Assembly: GCF_038007965.1 (NCBI RefSeq)
Contig: NZ_JBBOYD010000001.1
Location: 2,954,501 to 3,018,500 of the forward strand
Direction: 5' to 3'
DNA from: Niallia sp. FSL W8-0635
GTDB lineage: Bacteria; Bacillota; Bacilli; Bacillales; Cytobacillaceae
DNA length: 64,000 nt
The notes beneath the pieces are model-generated. The model had not been told where the DNA came from. It saw nothing but the letters and a program-made list of their open reading frames with translations, and did no database searches. Below, piece after piece: positions 45,671 through 54,924 of the stretch. Made by a program: the position numbers and the translations under genes. Each line of letters starts with the position of its first letter. Position 1 is the first letter of the stretch.

Positions 45671-46612
45671 ATGAAGGTTATAAAAATCGCACCTAGGGGC
45701 TATTGCTACGGTGTTGTTGATGCCATGGTTATTGCTAGAAATGCAGCTTTAGATAAAACACTACCTCGTCCTATTTATATTCTTGGGATGATTGTTCACA
45801 ATCAGCATGTCACAGATGCATTCAAAGAAGAAGGCATTATCACATTGGACGGACAAAATAGAAAAGAAATATTAGAAAAAGTAGATTCAGGTACCGTTAT
45901 TTTTACAGCCCATGGTGTGTCACCAGAGGTTCGCAAAATTGCGGAAGCAAAGGGATTAGTTACATTGGATGCAACCTGTCCAGATGTAACAAAAACCCAT
46001 GATTTGATTAAAGAAAAAGAAAAAGAAGGATACTATATTATTTATATAGGGAAAAAAGGTCATCCTGAGCCTGAAGGAGCTGTTGGAGTTGCTCCCCATG
46101 CTGTTTCGTTAGTAGAAACACAAGAAGATATTAACGCATTAGAGATTAATCGTGAGAAAATTCTCGTTACGAACCAGACAACAATGAGTCAATGGGATGT
46201 TGCAGATTTAATGGAAAGCATTAAGAAAAATTTTCCACATGCTGAATTCCATAAAGAAATCTGTCTAGCTACACAAGTAAGACAAGAAGCAGTTGCCAAA
46301 CAAGCTGGAGAAGCAGATGTCTTAATTGTTGTAGGGGATCCAAAAAGTAATAACTCAAATCGTTTAGCTCAAGTTTCTGAAGAAATCGCCCATACAAAGG
46401 CTTATCGTATAGCTGACATTTCAGAACTTAAGCTAGAGTGGTTGAAAGATGCAAATAGCGTTGCAGTTACAGCAGGTGCCTCGACTCCTACTCCTATTAC
46501 GAAAGAGGTCATTAATTTTCTAGATCAATATGATCCTGCCGATGAAAATACCTGGCCATTAGAAAAGAAAGTACCATTAAATAAAATTTTGCCAAAAGTA
46601 AAGGTTAAATAA
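45671..46612 (+). CDS. ispH: IspH, 4-hydroxy-3-methylbut-2-enyl diphosphate reductase
   Basis: 313-residue [4Fe-4S] enzyme making IPP and DMAPP, final step of the MEP pathway. Cluster cysteines lie in APRGYCYGV (C12), LDATCPDV and [10 protein letters not shown]; substrate-binding motifs TAHGVSPEV and TTMSQWD are present. AGGAGGAATC precedes the ATG. Confidence 0.96.
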   Translation: MKVIKIAPRGYCYGVVDAMVIARNAALDKTLPRPIYILGMIVHNQHVTDAFKEEGIITLDGQNRKEILEKVDSGTVIFTAHGVSPEVRKIAEAKGLVTLDATCPDVTKTHDLIKEKEKEGYYIIYIGKKGHPEPEGAVGVAPHAVSLVETQEDINALEINREKILVTNQTTMSQWDVADLMESIKKNFPHAEFHKEICLATQVRQEAVAKQAGEADVLIVVGDPKSNNSNRLAQVSEEIAHTKAYRIADISELKLEWLKDANSVAVTAGASTPTPITKEVINFLDQYDPADENTWPLEKKVPLNKILPKVKVK

Positions 46613-46620
46613 CATGGAAA

Positions 46621-46655
46621 CAAGCGTTCACTTCTTGAGTGAGCGTTTTGTTTAT
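46621..46655 (+). terminator. Terminator of ispH
   Basis: Hairpin CGTTCACT / AGTGAGCG (one G-T wobble) followed by TTTTGTTTATTTTTT, nine bases beyond the stop. Confidence 0.8.
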
Positions 46656-46762
46656 TTTTTGGAGGACATTTGGAGCTATCGAGGTTTTCATTCCCTTGAT
46701 GAACGCCACTTTTATTTCTTCCTCTTCTACTTGCAGCGTTCATCCCCAGCTCTAAAAAACTT

Positions 46763-46799
46763 AAAAAGCAGACATACTTAAAAAAAAAGTCTGTCTGCT
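46763..46799 (-). terminator. Terminator of yqfO
   Basis: AGCAGACA pairs with TGTCTGCT around an A-rich loop and is followed by TTTTTAAG on the minus strand, 13 bp after the yqfO stop. Confidence 0.82.
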
Positions 46800-46811
46800 C
46801 ATTATTCTTCA

Positions 46812-47927
46812 TTAAATAAAAGTAAATGGATCTGTATGAATAGCAGAGGCAAAAATATCCACCTCATAGCCTTTTTCTTCACACATTTTCGTTAATACCT
46901 TTGATACTCCGTTTTTCATTATTTTTTCTACATTGTGTCCAGGATCGATAATATTTAACCCCACAGCTTGTGCATCATGGGCAACATGATAATACATATC
47001 TCCTGTAATATAGACATCTGCACCTTTCATTAAAGCATGGGAATAATACTTATTACCATCTCCCCCTAAAACCGCCACTTTTTTGACCTTTGCATCTAAA
47101 TTGCCTACTACACGTACCCCGTCTACTTCAAGAACCTTTTTGACATGATTAGCGAATTCTAATAATGTTGTCTCTTCTACCTTACCAATTCGACCTAAGC
47201 CCAATTGTTCCCCTTTTATTTGTAAATCATAGATATCATAAGCAACTTCTTCATATGGGTGGGCTTTAAGCATTGCTTTTACTATTTTCTTTTCATTTGA
47301 AGCCGGATACACCGATTCAATTTTCACTTCTTCTACATGTTCTAATTTATTTACATTCCCAATGTATGGATTAGATCCTTTTAAAGGTTGAAATTCACCG
47401 ATTCCCTCCGTTGAAAAGACACAATGACCATAATTTCCTATTGCTCCAACACCTGCATCGCCAATTGCTTTTTTCAGCTGTTCCGCATGATCTTTAGGTA
47501 CATAAACGACTAATTTCTTTAATTTATCTTCATAGGTTGGAACTAATACTTCAGCATCTTGTAATCCTAAGGCATCACTTAAAAGATCATTGACCCCACC
47601 TTTTGCGACATCAAGATTTGTATGAGCAGCGTAAACTGCAATATCATGCTTAATTAATTTATGCATTAATTTTCCAGATGGATTATCCATCGTTATTTTA
47701 GAAAGAGATCGAAAAATAGGTGGATGATGAGCAATAATCAAATCAACCCCTTGCGAAATTGCTTCTTCCACAACCTCGTCAAGAACATCCAACGCGATCA
47801 TTACCCGCTTAACAGGTCTGCTTAAATCCCCAACTTGCAGTCCTATTTTATCGCCTTCCATTGCATATTTCTTAGGAGAGAATTGTTCAAACAAAGATAT
47901 TATTTCATAGCCATTAATATTCTTCAT
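46812..47927 (-). CDS. yqfO: YqfO, Nif3-like dinuclear metal centre protein (GTP cyclohydrolase I type 2 homologue)
   Basis: 371 residues. The split Nif3 domain carries metal-binding IIAHHPPIF, the HTNLDVAKGG segment and the C-terminal GDMYYHVAHDA and GHNVEK histidines. A PII-like insert occupies the middle (about 130-235, including KAMLKAHPYEEVAYDIYDL). The biochemical role is not established. Its start overlaps the trmK stop by 4 bp, so the pair is coupled. Confidence 0.92.
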   Translation of the reverse strand: MKNINGYEIISLFEQFSPKKYAMEGDKIGLQVGDLSRPVKRVMIALDVLDEVVEEAISQGVDLIIAHHPPIFRSLSKITMDNPSGKLMHKLIKHDIAVYAAHTNLDVAKGGVNDLLSDALGLQDAEVLVPTYEDKLKKLVVYVPKDHAEQLKKAIGDAGVGAIGNYGHCVFSTEGIGEFQPLKGSNPYIGNVNKLEHVEEVKIESVYPASNEKKIVKAMLKAHPYEEVAYDIYDLQIKGEQLGLGRIGKVEETTLLEFANHVKKVLEVDGVRVVGNLDAKVKKVAVLGGDGNKYYSHALMKGADVYITGDMYYHVAHDAQAVGLNIIDPGHNVEKIMKNGVSKVLTKMCEEKGYEVDIFASAIHTDPFTFI

Positions 47928-48634
47928 TGTTTCATCACCTCATCTACTAATTTAATTTTTTCATGCAGTTCCTTTCGTTTTCGAGAATTTTCTTCTGAGT
48001 TTGGCGCAGCTTCTAGTTGCATAAGTATCCTCTGCCAATTCTTTTTTTCCATCGTCCATTTTTTCACAAATGCTTCATTTTTTTCTTTCATTAAAAATGG
48101 ACCAAATAATAATTCACTCGTTTTATTTGTTTCATACAAAGAGTGAGAATCCCCTTTTTCTGCAACTAAAACCTCGTAAATTTTTCCGTCCTCTTCCAAA
48201 ATTTCTTCCGCTACTAAAGCCCACTCATTCTTCAACAACCATTCTCGAATAGAAGACGCACTAACATTCGGCTGCAAAACAAGTCTTTGAACAGATTCTA
48301 ATTTGTTCTTGCCACTTTCTAATATTGTTGCAATCAATGTACCGCCCATCCCCGCAATCGTAATACAATCTACTTCATTTGCTTCGATAACGTCTAAGCC
48401 ATTCCCTTTTCGCACAGATATCTTTGAAGTTAATCCTTCTGATTTCACTTGTTTAACTGCTGACTGAAAAGGGCCCTCCACTACTTCTCCTGCAATCGCA
48501 AAACAAACATCGTTTCGTTTCACCGTATAGCATGGTAAATAGGCATGGTCAGATCCTATATCTGCAAATCTTGCGTTTTTAGGTATGTATTTTGCAACGG
48601 TTTCTAATCGTTTGGATAATTTATCTGTATTCAT
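47924..48634 (-). CDS. trmK: TrmK (YqfN), tRNA m1A22 methyltransferase
   Basis: 236 residues: a Rossmann methyltransferase with SAM motif ADIGSDHAYLPCY near residue 24-36 and catalytic-face ITIAGMGGTLI, followed by a C-terminal coiled coil. It methylates N1 of A22 in a subset of tRNAs (for example Ser, Tyr). ATG 48634 gives MNTDKLSKRLETVAKYIP, aligned with B. subtilis; GTGGTG upstream serves as ribosome site. Confidence 0.93.
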   Translation of the reverse strand: MNTDKLSKRLETVAKYIPKNARFADIGSDHAYLPCYTVKRNDVCFAIAGEVVEGPFQSAVKQVKSEGLTSKISVRKGNGLDVIEANEVDCITIAGMGGTLIATILESGKNKLESVQRLVLQPNVSASSIREWLLKNEWALVAEEILEEDGKIYEVLVAEKGDSHSLYETNKTSELLFGPFLMKEKNEAFVKKWTMEKKNWQRILMQLEAAPNSEENSRKRKELHEKIKLVDEVMKQ

Positions 48635-48660
48635 TATTAACACCACATTTCAAATTCTAG

Positions 48661-49200
48661 TTAAAGCAAATACTTAGTTACAATAAGTATTATTAGTAAA
48701 AAAACCCCTATCAAAGCGGATATCGTAAAATATAATAACTTATACCTCTTACCACATAAATACCAAAATAAACAGTTAATGAATAAAATGATATATAAAA
48801 ATATTATTTCATTAGAAAAAAATTTCAAAACAATTGCTACACTGCATAAAAGAAAGATAATTGCAGCAACAGTAGCCGGTATATCTACATTTAACTGATT
48901 TTTATTATACAAAAAAATACCAACAAAACAAAAAATCAGAAAAATTAGTGAAATAGCCATTTGCAAAATGAAAGACAATTCAGTAAAATATAATAAAAAT
49001 ATAGTTATTGGAATGAATAAAAAAAACAGTAGGGAAAAAAGAAATATATTCTTGCCTTTTTTCTTTACCTTACTTTCTTCCACACCATTGCCTTCTGTAT
49101 ATAAGGTAAGTAAATAATCACAATAATGTTCTGGAAGCATCTTATTTTCTTTCCAATAGGCAATTTCCTTTACAATAATCATTTTTCTCTGATCTTGCAT
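48661..49200 (-). CDS. Unknown membrane protein between trmK and sigA
   Basis: 179 residues. The N-terminal cytosolic part (IVKEIAYWKENKMLPEHYCDYLLTLYTEGN) is distinctive, then five hydrophobic helices rich in Phe/Leu/Ile. There is a single Cys near the N-terminus and no haem motif, so it is not the cytochrome c550 (cccA) found here in B. subtilis. Family not recognised. 26 bp upstream of trmK, so possibly in the same transcript. Confidence 0.72.
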   Translation of the reverse strand: MQDQRKMIIVKEIAYWKENKMLPEHYCDYLLTLYTEGNGVEESKVKKKGKNIFLFSLLFFLFIPITIFLLYFTELSFILQMAISLIFLIFCFVGIFLYNKNQLNVDIPATVAAIIFLLCSVAIVLKFFSNEIIFLYIILFINCLFWYLCGKRYKLLYFTISALIGVFLLIILIVTKYLL

Positions 49201-49277
49201 GTTTAAGCAACACTTCCTTTTCCTTTAAGTAAAAAGGTAAACAAGAAAATAAATTTCTATTTATTTCAAACCTTAAA

Positions 49278-49321
49278 AAAAAGAAATAGCCACTTCATAC
49301 AGGAAGTAAACTATTTCTTTA
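49278..49321 (-). terminator. Terminator of sigA
   Basis: Stem AAAGAAATAG / CTATTTCTTT, with an inner CACTTC..GAAGT helix, and seven or more T on the minus strand; 37 bp after the sigA stop. Confidence 0.85.
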
Positions 49322-49357
49322 TGGAATCGTATTGAAGATTACTAAGCCGTTGGAAAC

Positions 49358-50482
49358 TTACTCTAAGAAATCTTTCAATCGTTTGCTTCTGCTTGGGTGT
49401 CTTAACTTTCTTAATGCTTTTGCTTCAATTTGACGAATTCTTTCACGTGTTACACCGAATACTTTCCCTACTTCTTCTAGTGTGCGTGTACGCCCATCGT
49501 CAAGCCCAAAACGTAATCTTAAAACATTTTCTTCTCTATCTGTTAGTGTATCTAATACGTCTTCTAATTGCTCTTTAAGCAATTCATATGCAGCATGCTC
49601 TGAAGGAGAAGTAGCATCTTGGTCCTCTATAAAATCGCCTAAATGAGAATCATCTTCCTCACCAATTGGTGTTTCTAAAGAAACAGGCTCTTGTGCGATT
49701 TTTAAAATTTCTCTAACTTTATCTGGTGATAAATCCATGTCTTCTCCAATTTCTTCAGGAGATGGTTCGCGGCCAAGATCCTGCAGTAATTGACGTTGCA
49801 CACGAATTAATTTATTAATGGTTTCAACCATATGAACAGGTATACGAATTGTTCTAGCTTGGTCCGCAATTGCACGAGTAATTGCTTGGCGAATCCACCA
49901 TGTAGCATAAGTACTAAATTTAAATCCTTTTTCATAATCAAATTTTTCAACGGCTTTGATCAAACCCATGTTTCCTTCTTGGATTAAATCTAGAAACTGC
50001 ATTCCACGTCCAACATAGCGTTTAGCAATACTTACAACCAAGCGCAAGTTAGCTTCTGCTAGACGACGTTTTGCTTCTTCGTCCCCTTGCAATATACGCT
50101 TTGCTAGGTTAATTTCTTCTTCTGCAGAAAGTAAATCAACTCTTCCGATTTCTTTCAAATACATACGAACTGGATCATTTATTTTTACACCAGGGGGAAC
50201 ACTTAAGTCATTTAAATCGAATTCTTCTTCCCCTTTAGCAAGTTCTTGGACATTAGGAGCTTCTTCTTCTCCATCACCGATTAACTCGACTCCCTGATCT
50301 CCTAAAAATTCGTAAAACTCATCCATTTGGTGAGAATCTAATTCAAAACTGGCTAATTTCTCAGCAATATCATCATATGCGAGCACACCTGTTTTTTTAC
50401 CTACTTCTGTTAATTGTTCCTTTACCTGATCAAGGGTTAGTTCCGTTTCAATCTCTTTTGAACGGGCAGACTTTTCAGCCAT
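49358..50482 (-). CDS. sigA: RpoD-type primary sigma factor SigA
   Basis: 374 residues: region 1.1 (about 1-75), 1.2 ([16 protein letters not shown]), the 2.1-2.4 block including [42 protein letters not shown] (here region 2.3-2.4 core), region 3, and 4.1-4.2 ([29 protein letters not shown]). ATG 50482 follows AGGAGGGGGAC; an upstream in-frame start at 50500 overlaps the ribosome site. Directs RNA polymerase to housekeeping promoters. Classic dnaG-sigA pairing with a 39-bp gap. Confidence 0.98.
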   Translation of the reverse strand: MAEKSARSKEIETELTLDQVKEQLTEVGKKTGVLAYDDIAEKLASFELDSHQMDEFYEFLGDQGVELIGDGEEEAPNVQELAKGEEEFDLNDLSVPPGVKINDPVRMYLKEIGRVDLLSAEEEINLAKRILQGDEEAKRRLAEANLRLVVSIAKRYVGRGMQFLDLIQEGNMGLIKAVEKFDYEKGFKFSTYATWWIRQAITRAIADQARTIRIPVHMVETINKLIRVQRQLLQDLGREPSPEEIGEDMDLSPDKVREILKIAQEPVSLETPIGEEDDSHLGDFIEDQDATSPSEHAAYELLKEQLEDVLDTLTDREENVLRLRFGLDDGRTRTLEEVGKVFGVTRERIRQIEAKALRKLRHPSRSKRLKDFLE

Positions 50483-50521
50483 ATGTCCCCCTCCTTCCAA
50501 AAAATCAAGACAATAATATAC

Positions 50522-52336
50522 CTATTTTAACGTTTTTTCTAATAAAAGAACTTCCATGCCTATTTGAGCAGCTTTTATAAAGTCATTTTGACGTTCCGCT
50601 TCTTTCAACATTTGTTTCTTTTCTTTAATTTCAAGCATTTTCTCATAATTAATGATTTGCTTTATATAATCACTAATTTCTACTTCACTTACCTCTTCAT
50701 TTACTTCCATCATTTCGATTTCGGCTACAATCCGTTGTAAATCTGGATCGTCAATAAAATTCATAAAGGAACTTGTATCGTTGCCTAGTCCTTTTTCATA
50801 ATAAGCAAGAAGATAAGTAAAGATTGCTTGATTTTCATCAATATTAAATGCTCTTCCCTGTAATGAGTCCTGCACTTTGTAGGCAATATCCTCATTTTTA
50901 AACATATGTGCAAGCAGTCTTTTTTCTGCAGTATGATATGCTGGTAATAATCCGGTTGCTCGTTTTTTTACCGTATATTGCTTAACAGGAACTACATTTT
51001 TTTCAACAGCATGCTCATTTGGAACTGATTGTTCCATCTGCATCTGTTGTTGCTTTAATGCCTCTAATGAAAGCGAAAATTCATCCGCAAGTTGTCTTAA
51101 ATAGAGGTCTTTTTCTACCGCCTTCTCCAGTTTAGCAATTTCTCCTATTACTTCTTCGATATAGGCGAGTTTATCTCCTTCATTTTGAAGATTTTTCCCT
51201 CTTCGATAGTAAAGCATTTTGAATCCCATGAAAGGAATGCTTCCATGAAGAATTTCCTGTTGCAATTTATCTTCCCCAAATTTATTCACATAATCATCTG
51301 GGTCCATTCCGTCTGGTAACATTACTACTTTTACAACACAATTAGCCTTTGTAAGAAGCTGACCTGCACGAAAAGCTGCTTCTATCCCAGCTGAATCAGA
51401 ATCATAACAAATTGTTATATTTCGTGCGCTTCTTTTTAGAATTGCGATATGCTCTTCCGTTAAGGATGTTCCCATTGTCGCAACACTATTTTCAACTCCT
51501 GCTCTAATGGCAGCTATAACATCTGCAAACCCCTCAAATAGAACAGTGTATTGAAGCTTTCGTATAATAGGCCTTGCTTTATGAAAATTGTAAAGTGTAT
51601 TGCTTTTATTAAAAATTGGTGTTTCGGGACTGTTAAGATATTTGGGATTATTATCCCCTAAAGCACGTCCAGAAAACGCAATTGTGTTACCATTTCGATC
51701 ACAGATAGGGAATATTATTCGATCGCGAAAACGATCAAAATATTTATCATCCCTTTCACTTTTTACAATCAAACCAGCTTTTTCCAATAGTGAAACATCA
51801 AATTTACGTTTCCCTAAAAATTTCACAGCTAAATCCCAAGAATTAAGTGTATAGCCTATTTGGAACTTTTCAATGATAGGTAAAGTAAAGCCCCTATTAG
51901 TCAAATATTCTAATGCATGCTGACCATCCTTTGTATTTACGAGCAAATGATGGTAGAATTTAGATAATAAATCATGTGCATCAATCATTTGCTGTAGATT
52001 ATCAGGAATGGCTGTTTTCTTTTCCAAGTCAGCGACTTCTATTCCTAAGTCTATACTTGCTCTGTCTGCTAGACTCGAAGCTACTTCTACAAAAGAGGAG
52101 CCTTCTAAGTCCATAAGGAAAGTAAATACATTTCCACCTGCATGACAACCGAAGCAATGGAATATCTGTTTATCTGGCGATACAGTAAAAGAAGGTGTTT
52201 TTTCGCCGTGAAAAGGACAAAGACCGATGAAATTGCGCCCTTGTCTAGTAAGGGATACATGCTCTCCAATGATTTCAACTATATCAGTAGCCTGTTTAAT
52301 TTCATTGAGTTTTTCTTCAGGAATGCGCGCCACCAT
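50522..52336 (-). CDS. dnaG: DnaG, DNA primase
   Basis: 604 residues. CHC2 zinc ligands are C40, H43, C61 and C64. The TOPRIM core has FEGFADVIA and YDSDSAG, and a C-terminal helicase-binding domain contacts the replicative helicase. Synthesises RNA primers at the replication fork. In the same direction as, and 40 bp after, yqxD. Confidence 0.97.
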   Translation of the reverse strand: MVARIPEEKLNEIKQATDIVEIIGEHVSLTRQGRNFIGLCPFHGEKTPSFTVSPDKQIFHCFGCHAGGNVFTFLMDLEGSSFVEVASSLADRASIDLGIEVADLEKKTAIPDNLQQMIDAHDLLSKFYHHLLVNTKDGQHALEYLTNRGFTLPIIEKFQIGYTLNSWDLAVKFLGKRKFDVSLLEKAGLIVKSERDDKYFDRFRDRIIFPICDRNGNTIAFSGRALGDNNPKYLNSPETPIFNKSNTLYNFHKARPIIRKLQYTVLFEGFADVIAAIRAGVENSVATMGTSLTEEHIAILKRSARNITICYDSDSAGIEAAFRAGQLLTKANCVVKVVMLPDGMDPDDYVNKFGEDKLQQEILHGSIPFMGFKMLYYRRGKNLQNEGDKLAYIEEVIGEIAKLEKAVEKDLYLRQLADEFSLSLEALKQQQMQMEQSVPNEHAVEKNVVPVKQYTVKKRATGLLPAYHTAEKRLLAHMFKNEDIAYKVQDSLQGRAFNIDENQAIFTYLLAYYEKGLGNDTSSFMNFIDDPDLQRIVAEIEMMEVNEEVSEVEISDYIKQIINYEKMLEIKEKKQMLKEAERQNDFIKAAQIGMEVLLLEKTLK

Positions 52337-52376
52337 TATCTAACACATCTCCCTACTTATTGCCTACTTTAAAGAA

Positions 52377-52838
52377 TTATTCGACGTATCCCATCGATTC
52401 TCCTTCATCTTTCGACAAAATCCTTTTAAAGTTTCTTCTAAATTTTTGTCGATCCTCTTCTGTATAAGGTTTTGGTCCTTTTCCATATACTCCTTTTCGC
52501 CTTGCTTTAGCGGATAAATACCGCATATCAAGTGCAGTATTTATACTGTCTTCCTTAAAAATTACTCCTCTTGGTGAGAGTACAGTAACTTGCTTTAGCA
52601 ATAACGTGGAGGCCAAGCCTATATCTTGAGTTACGACAATATCCTGTTTCTTGGTAGCATTCATAATAAATAAATCCACAGCTTCTTTATCACTATCTAC
52701 ATACTTCCACTTTTGTTCGTCATTATCCCGCTTCATATGTGCATAGGATGCAACGAATAACAATTCATAATGATAATAAGAAGCTATTTCGACAATATCT
52801 TCTTTTACAGGACAGGAATCAGCATCAACATATACCAT
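52377..52838 (-). CDS. yqxD: YaiI/YqxD-family protein (DUF188, PIN-like fold)
   Basis: 153 residues beginning MVYVDADSCPVKEDIVEIA, the conserved N-terminus with acidic residues and Cys, followed by DIVVTQDIGLAS, the RGVIF segment and KGPKPYTEEDRQKF. PIN-like, nuclease-related fold predicted for the family; no activity proven. First gene of the yqxD-dnaG-sigA block. Confidence 0.9.
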   Translation of the reverse strand: MVYVDADSCPVKEDIVEIASYYHYELLFVASYAHMKRDNDEQKWKYVDSDKEAVDLFIMNATKKQDIVVTQDIGLASTLLLKQVTVLSPRGVIFKEDSINTALDMRYLSAKARRKGVYGKGPKPYTEEDRQKFRRNFKRILSKDEGESMGYVE

Positions 52839-53184
52839 ATGTTTTCCTAATGTACTATTAATTCTACATCACTCCACATATTCCTTCTTCCTAAATAATT
52901 TTTTCACGAAAGAAGTAATGTCGAAAATTTTTTTATCCCTTTCCTTGACTTCTCACAATAAATAGTTTATTCGTAAAAAGCCAAGTCTAAACCTAAAATA
53001 TGATACTTTTTTATCACAATTTTTTATTATAGTACAAATTCGCTTGAAATTCCATCTTTTTTTATCTATAATTATTCCTTTTATGCAATACTAGAACAAA
53101 AAATATAAGCAAAAAAGAATAAGGAATCAAATAATTTCTAAGAAAAAGTTCATTTCAGTTAGTAAAGATCTGATTTTTTACAAT
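52839..53184. other. Intergenic region upstream of yqxD
   Basis: About 345 bp of AT-rich sequence between yqxD and the ppsR terminator, both on the minus strand. No gene or RNA structure seen; presumably contains the promoter of the macromolecular synthesis operon. Confidence 0.5.
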
Positions 53185-53218
53185 TAAAAACTTGATTCTA
53201 CATATGAAGAACCAAGTC
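53185..53218 (-). terminator. Terminator of the ccpN-ppsR operon
   Basis: ACTTGGTTCT pairs with AGAATCAAGT (one G-U) around a TCATATGT loop and is followed by TTTTTAATTG on the minus strand. Confidence 0.85.
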
Positions 53219-53246
53219 GTTACCACTTACTGTTCAATATAATATC

Positions 53247-54077
53247 CTAATTATCTGCATTATATTTGGATCGATAATACAAACTGTGAATTATATTTGC
53301 TGTTTCTTCCACTGCTTTATTCGTAACATCGATAACTGGACAGCCAAGACGATTTACTATATCGTCAAAATAAGTTAATTCTTCCTTAATTCTTTCAATT
53401 TGCGCATAGCTCGCTTGATCACTTAATCCTAAGGAAATAAGCCGTTCTTTTCTAATATTGTTTAATTTTGTCGGACTTATTTTCAACCCAAAACATTTGC
53501 TTGCTGGTACCTCAAATAATTCTTTGGGAGGATCAACTTCAGGTACGATTGGAACATTTGCTACTTTAACCCTTTTATGTGCCAAAAATTGAGAAAGAGG
53601 TGTTTTAGATGTTCGGGAAACACCAATTAAAATGATATCGGCCTTTTCCAAGCCTCTCGGGTCTCTGCCATCATCATATTTAACAGCAAATTCTATTGCC
53701 TCTACTTTTTTAAAATAATCTTCATCTAGCTTTCGAACAAGCCCTGGTTCATATAAAGGTGTCTTTCCCCATAACACTTGAAATTGATCAATAATTGGTC
53801 CAATGATATCACAAGCATATACCCCTTCTTGTCGTGCCAGCTCGCTCATATAATTCCGAATTTCTGGCTTGACCAGTGTATAGGCAATCATTCCATGCTC
53901 TACTTTAGCTTGCATAACTACTTCATGAATATTCGATTTATCCTCAACAAATGGAAATCTTTTGATTAATACATTTACATTATGTCCAGAAAACTGGCTA
54001 ATTGCTGCTTTAGTTACAAGTTCAGCTGTTTCACCAACCGAATCAGATACAACATAAATAATTTGTCTTTCAGTCAT
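53247..54077 (-). CDS. yqfL: YqfL, PEP synthase/PPDK regulatory kinase-pyrophosphorylase (DUF299)
   Basis: 276-residue bifunctional ADP-dependent kinase and Pi-dependent pyrophosphorylase family. Visible motifs are [17 protein letters not shown] at the N-terminus and the P-loop-like [13 protein letters not shown] at about residues 150-162. In B. subtilis yqfL is cotranscribed with ccpN and modulates CcpN activity. ATG 54077 follows GGAGGAAC and overlaps the ccpN stop by 8 bp. Confidence 0.92.
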   Translation of the reverse strand: MTERQIIYVVSDSVGETAELVTKAAISQFSGHNVNVLIKRFPFVEDKSNIHEVVMQAKVEHGMIAYTLVKPEIRNYMSELARQEGVYACDIIGPIIDQFQVLWGKTPLYEPGLVRKLDEDYFKKVEAIEFAVKYDDGRDPRGLEKADIILIGVSRTSKTPLSQFLAHKRVKVANVPIVPEVDPPKELFEVPASKCFGLKISPTKLNNIRKERLISLGLSDQASYAQIERIKEELTYFDDIVNRLGCPVIDVTNKAVEETANIIHSLYYRSKYNADN

Positions 54078-54720
54078 TTTGTTCCTCCACAATTCCATCA
54101 CGAATGTTAGCCAAGTCCACAAACGCTCTAGTGATATTTGTTTTCGAAACTCTTCCTATCACAAGAAGACCATTTTCCGTTTTTTCAACGACTGGGAGTG
54201 CATCAATTTCTCGATCCATTAATTTGCAGCCAACATCTACTAATATTTCTTCTTTAAAACAATACGTAACGTTCGGCATCCTAGTCATAATAATTGCTAC
54301 TGGTAAAGAATTTAACTCTTGTTTCCCAATGCTTGCTCTCAGTAAATCTTTACGGGATACCACTCCTGTTAATGTGGACTCTTCATCAACGACAAAAATG
54401 GTTCCAACATCTTCTGTAAACATAATTACGATTGCATCATAAACAGAGGAATTTTCATGAACCACAACTGGATGTGAATAATAATCTTTCACTAATATAT
54501 TGCGAATATTATCTATTACTAACCTTTCCGAGTTTTTCCCAGTGTAGAAGTAACCTACACGAGGTCTCGCATCTAAAAAGCCAGCCATTGTCAATATCGC
54601 TAAATCTGGTCGAAGGGTAGCCCTTGTTAAATTTAATTTATCTGCAATATGCTCACCTGTAATTGGACCATTTTCTTTTACTATTTCAATTATTCTTTCT
54701 TGACGTTTATTCAGTTCGAT
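54070..54720 (-). CDS. ccpN: CcpN, gluconeogenesis repressor; frame lacks a canonical start codon
   Basis: 216 residues if read from ATC 54720. Residues 1-60 are a winged helix ([40 protein letters not shown]) and the rest is a pair of CBS domains ([34 protein letters not shown]). Represses gapB and pckA in B. subtilis. In this frame a TAG stands at 54726-54724 and the first ATG is 54594, inside the protein. A strong ribosome site AAGGTGGTGA (54737-54728) ends seven bases before ATC. Either initiation at ATC or CTG, or a one-base deletion after an upstream ATG/GTG. Confidence 0.85.
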   Translation of the reverse strand: MELNKRQERIIEIVKENGPITGEHIADKLNLTRATLRPDLAILTMAGFLDARPRVGYFYTGKNSERLVIDNIRNILVKDYYSHPVVVHENSSVYDAIVIMFTEDVGTIFVVDEESTLTGVVSRKDLLRASIGKQELNSLPVAIIMTRMPNVTYCFKEEILVDVGCKLMDREIDALPVVEKTENGLLVIGRVSKTNITRAFVDLANIRDGIVEEQND

Positions 54721-54876
54721 TTCCTATTCACCACCTTCATTTAGGTAACGATATCTATTAACTATTATATACGAAATACCCGGAATCAAAAGAAAAAGAA
54801 TGAAAAGTAAGCTTTTTATCCTTACAAATTTAAAAGTTCCGTTAATCATTACCACCTATTACCTTTTACAAAACGA

Positions 54877-54904
54877 AACTAGGTAGGGTTTCCCCTGCCT
54901 AGCT
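54877..54904 (-). terminator. Terminator of glyQS
   Basis: 12-bp stem AACTAGGTAGGG / CCCTGCCTAGCT (near perfect) with a TTTC loop, 20 bp beyond the glyS stop, followed by TTTCGTTTTG on the minus strand. Confidence 0.82.
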
Positions 54905-54924
54905 CTCCTAAAACCAACTATTCA

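Noticed and set aside
52839..53184. Possible small RNA in the yqxD upstream gap
   Set aside because: AT-rich sequence without a promoter-plus-terminator pair; the only terminator belongs to ppsR.
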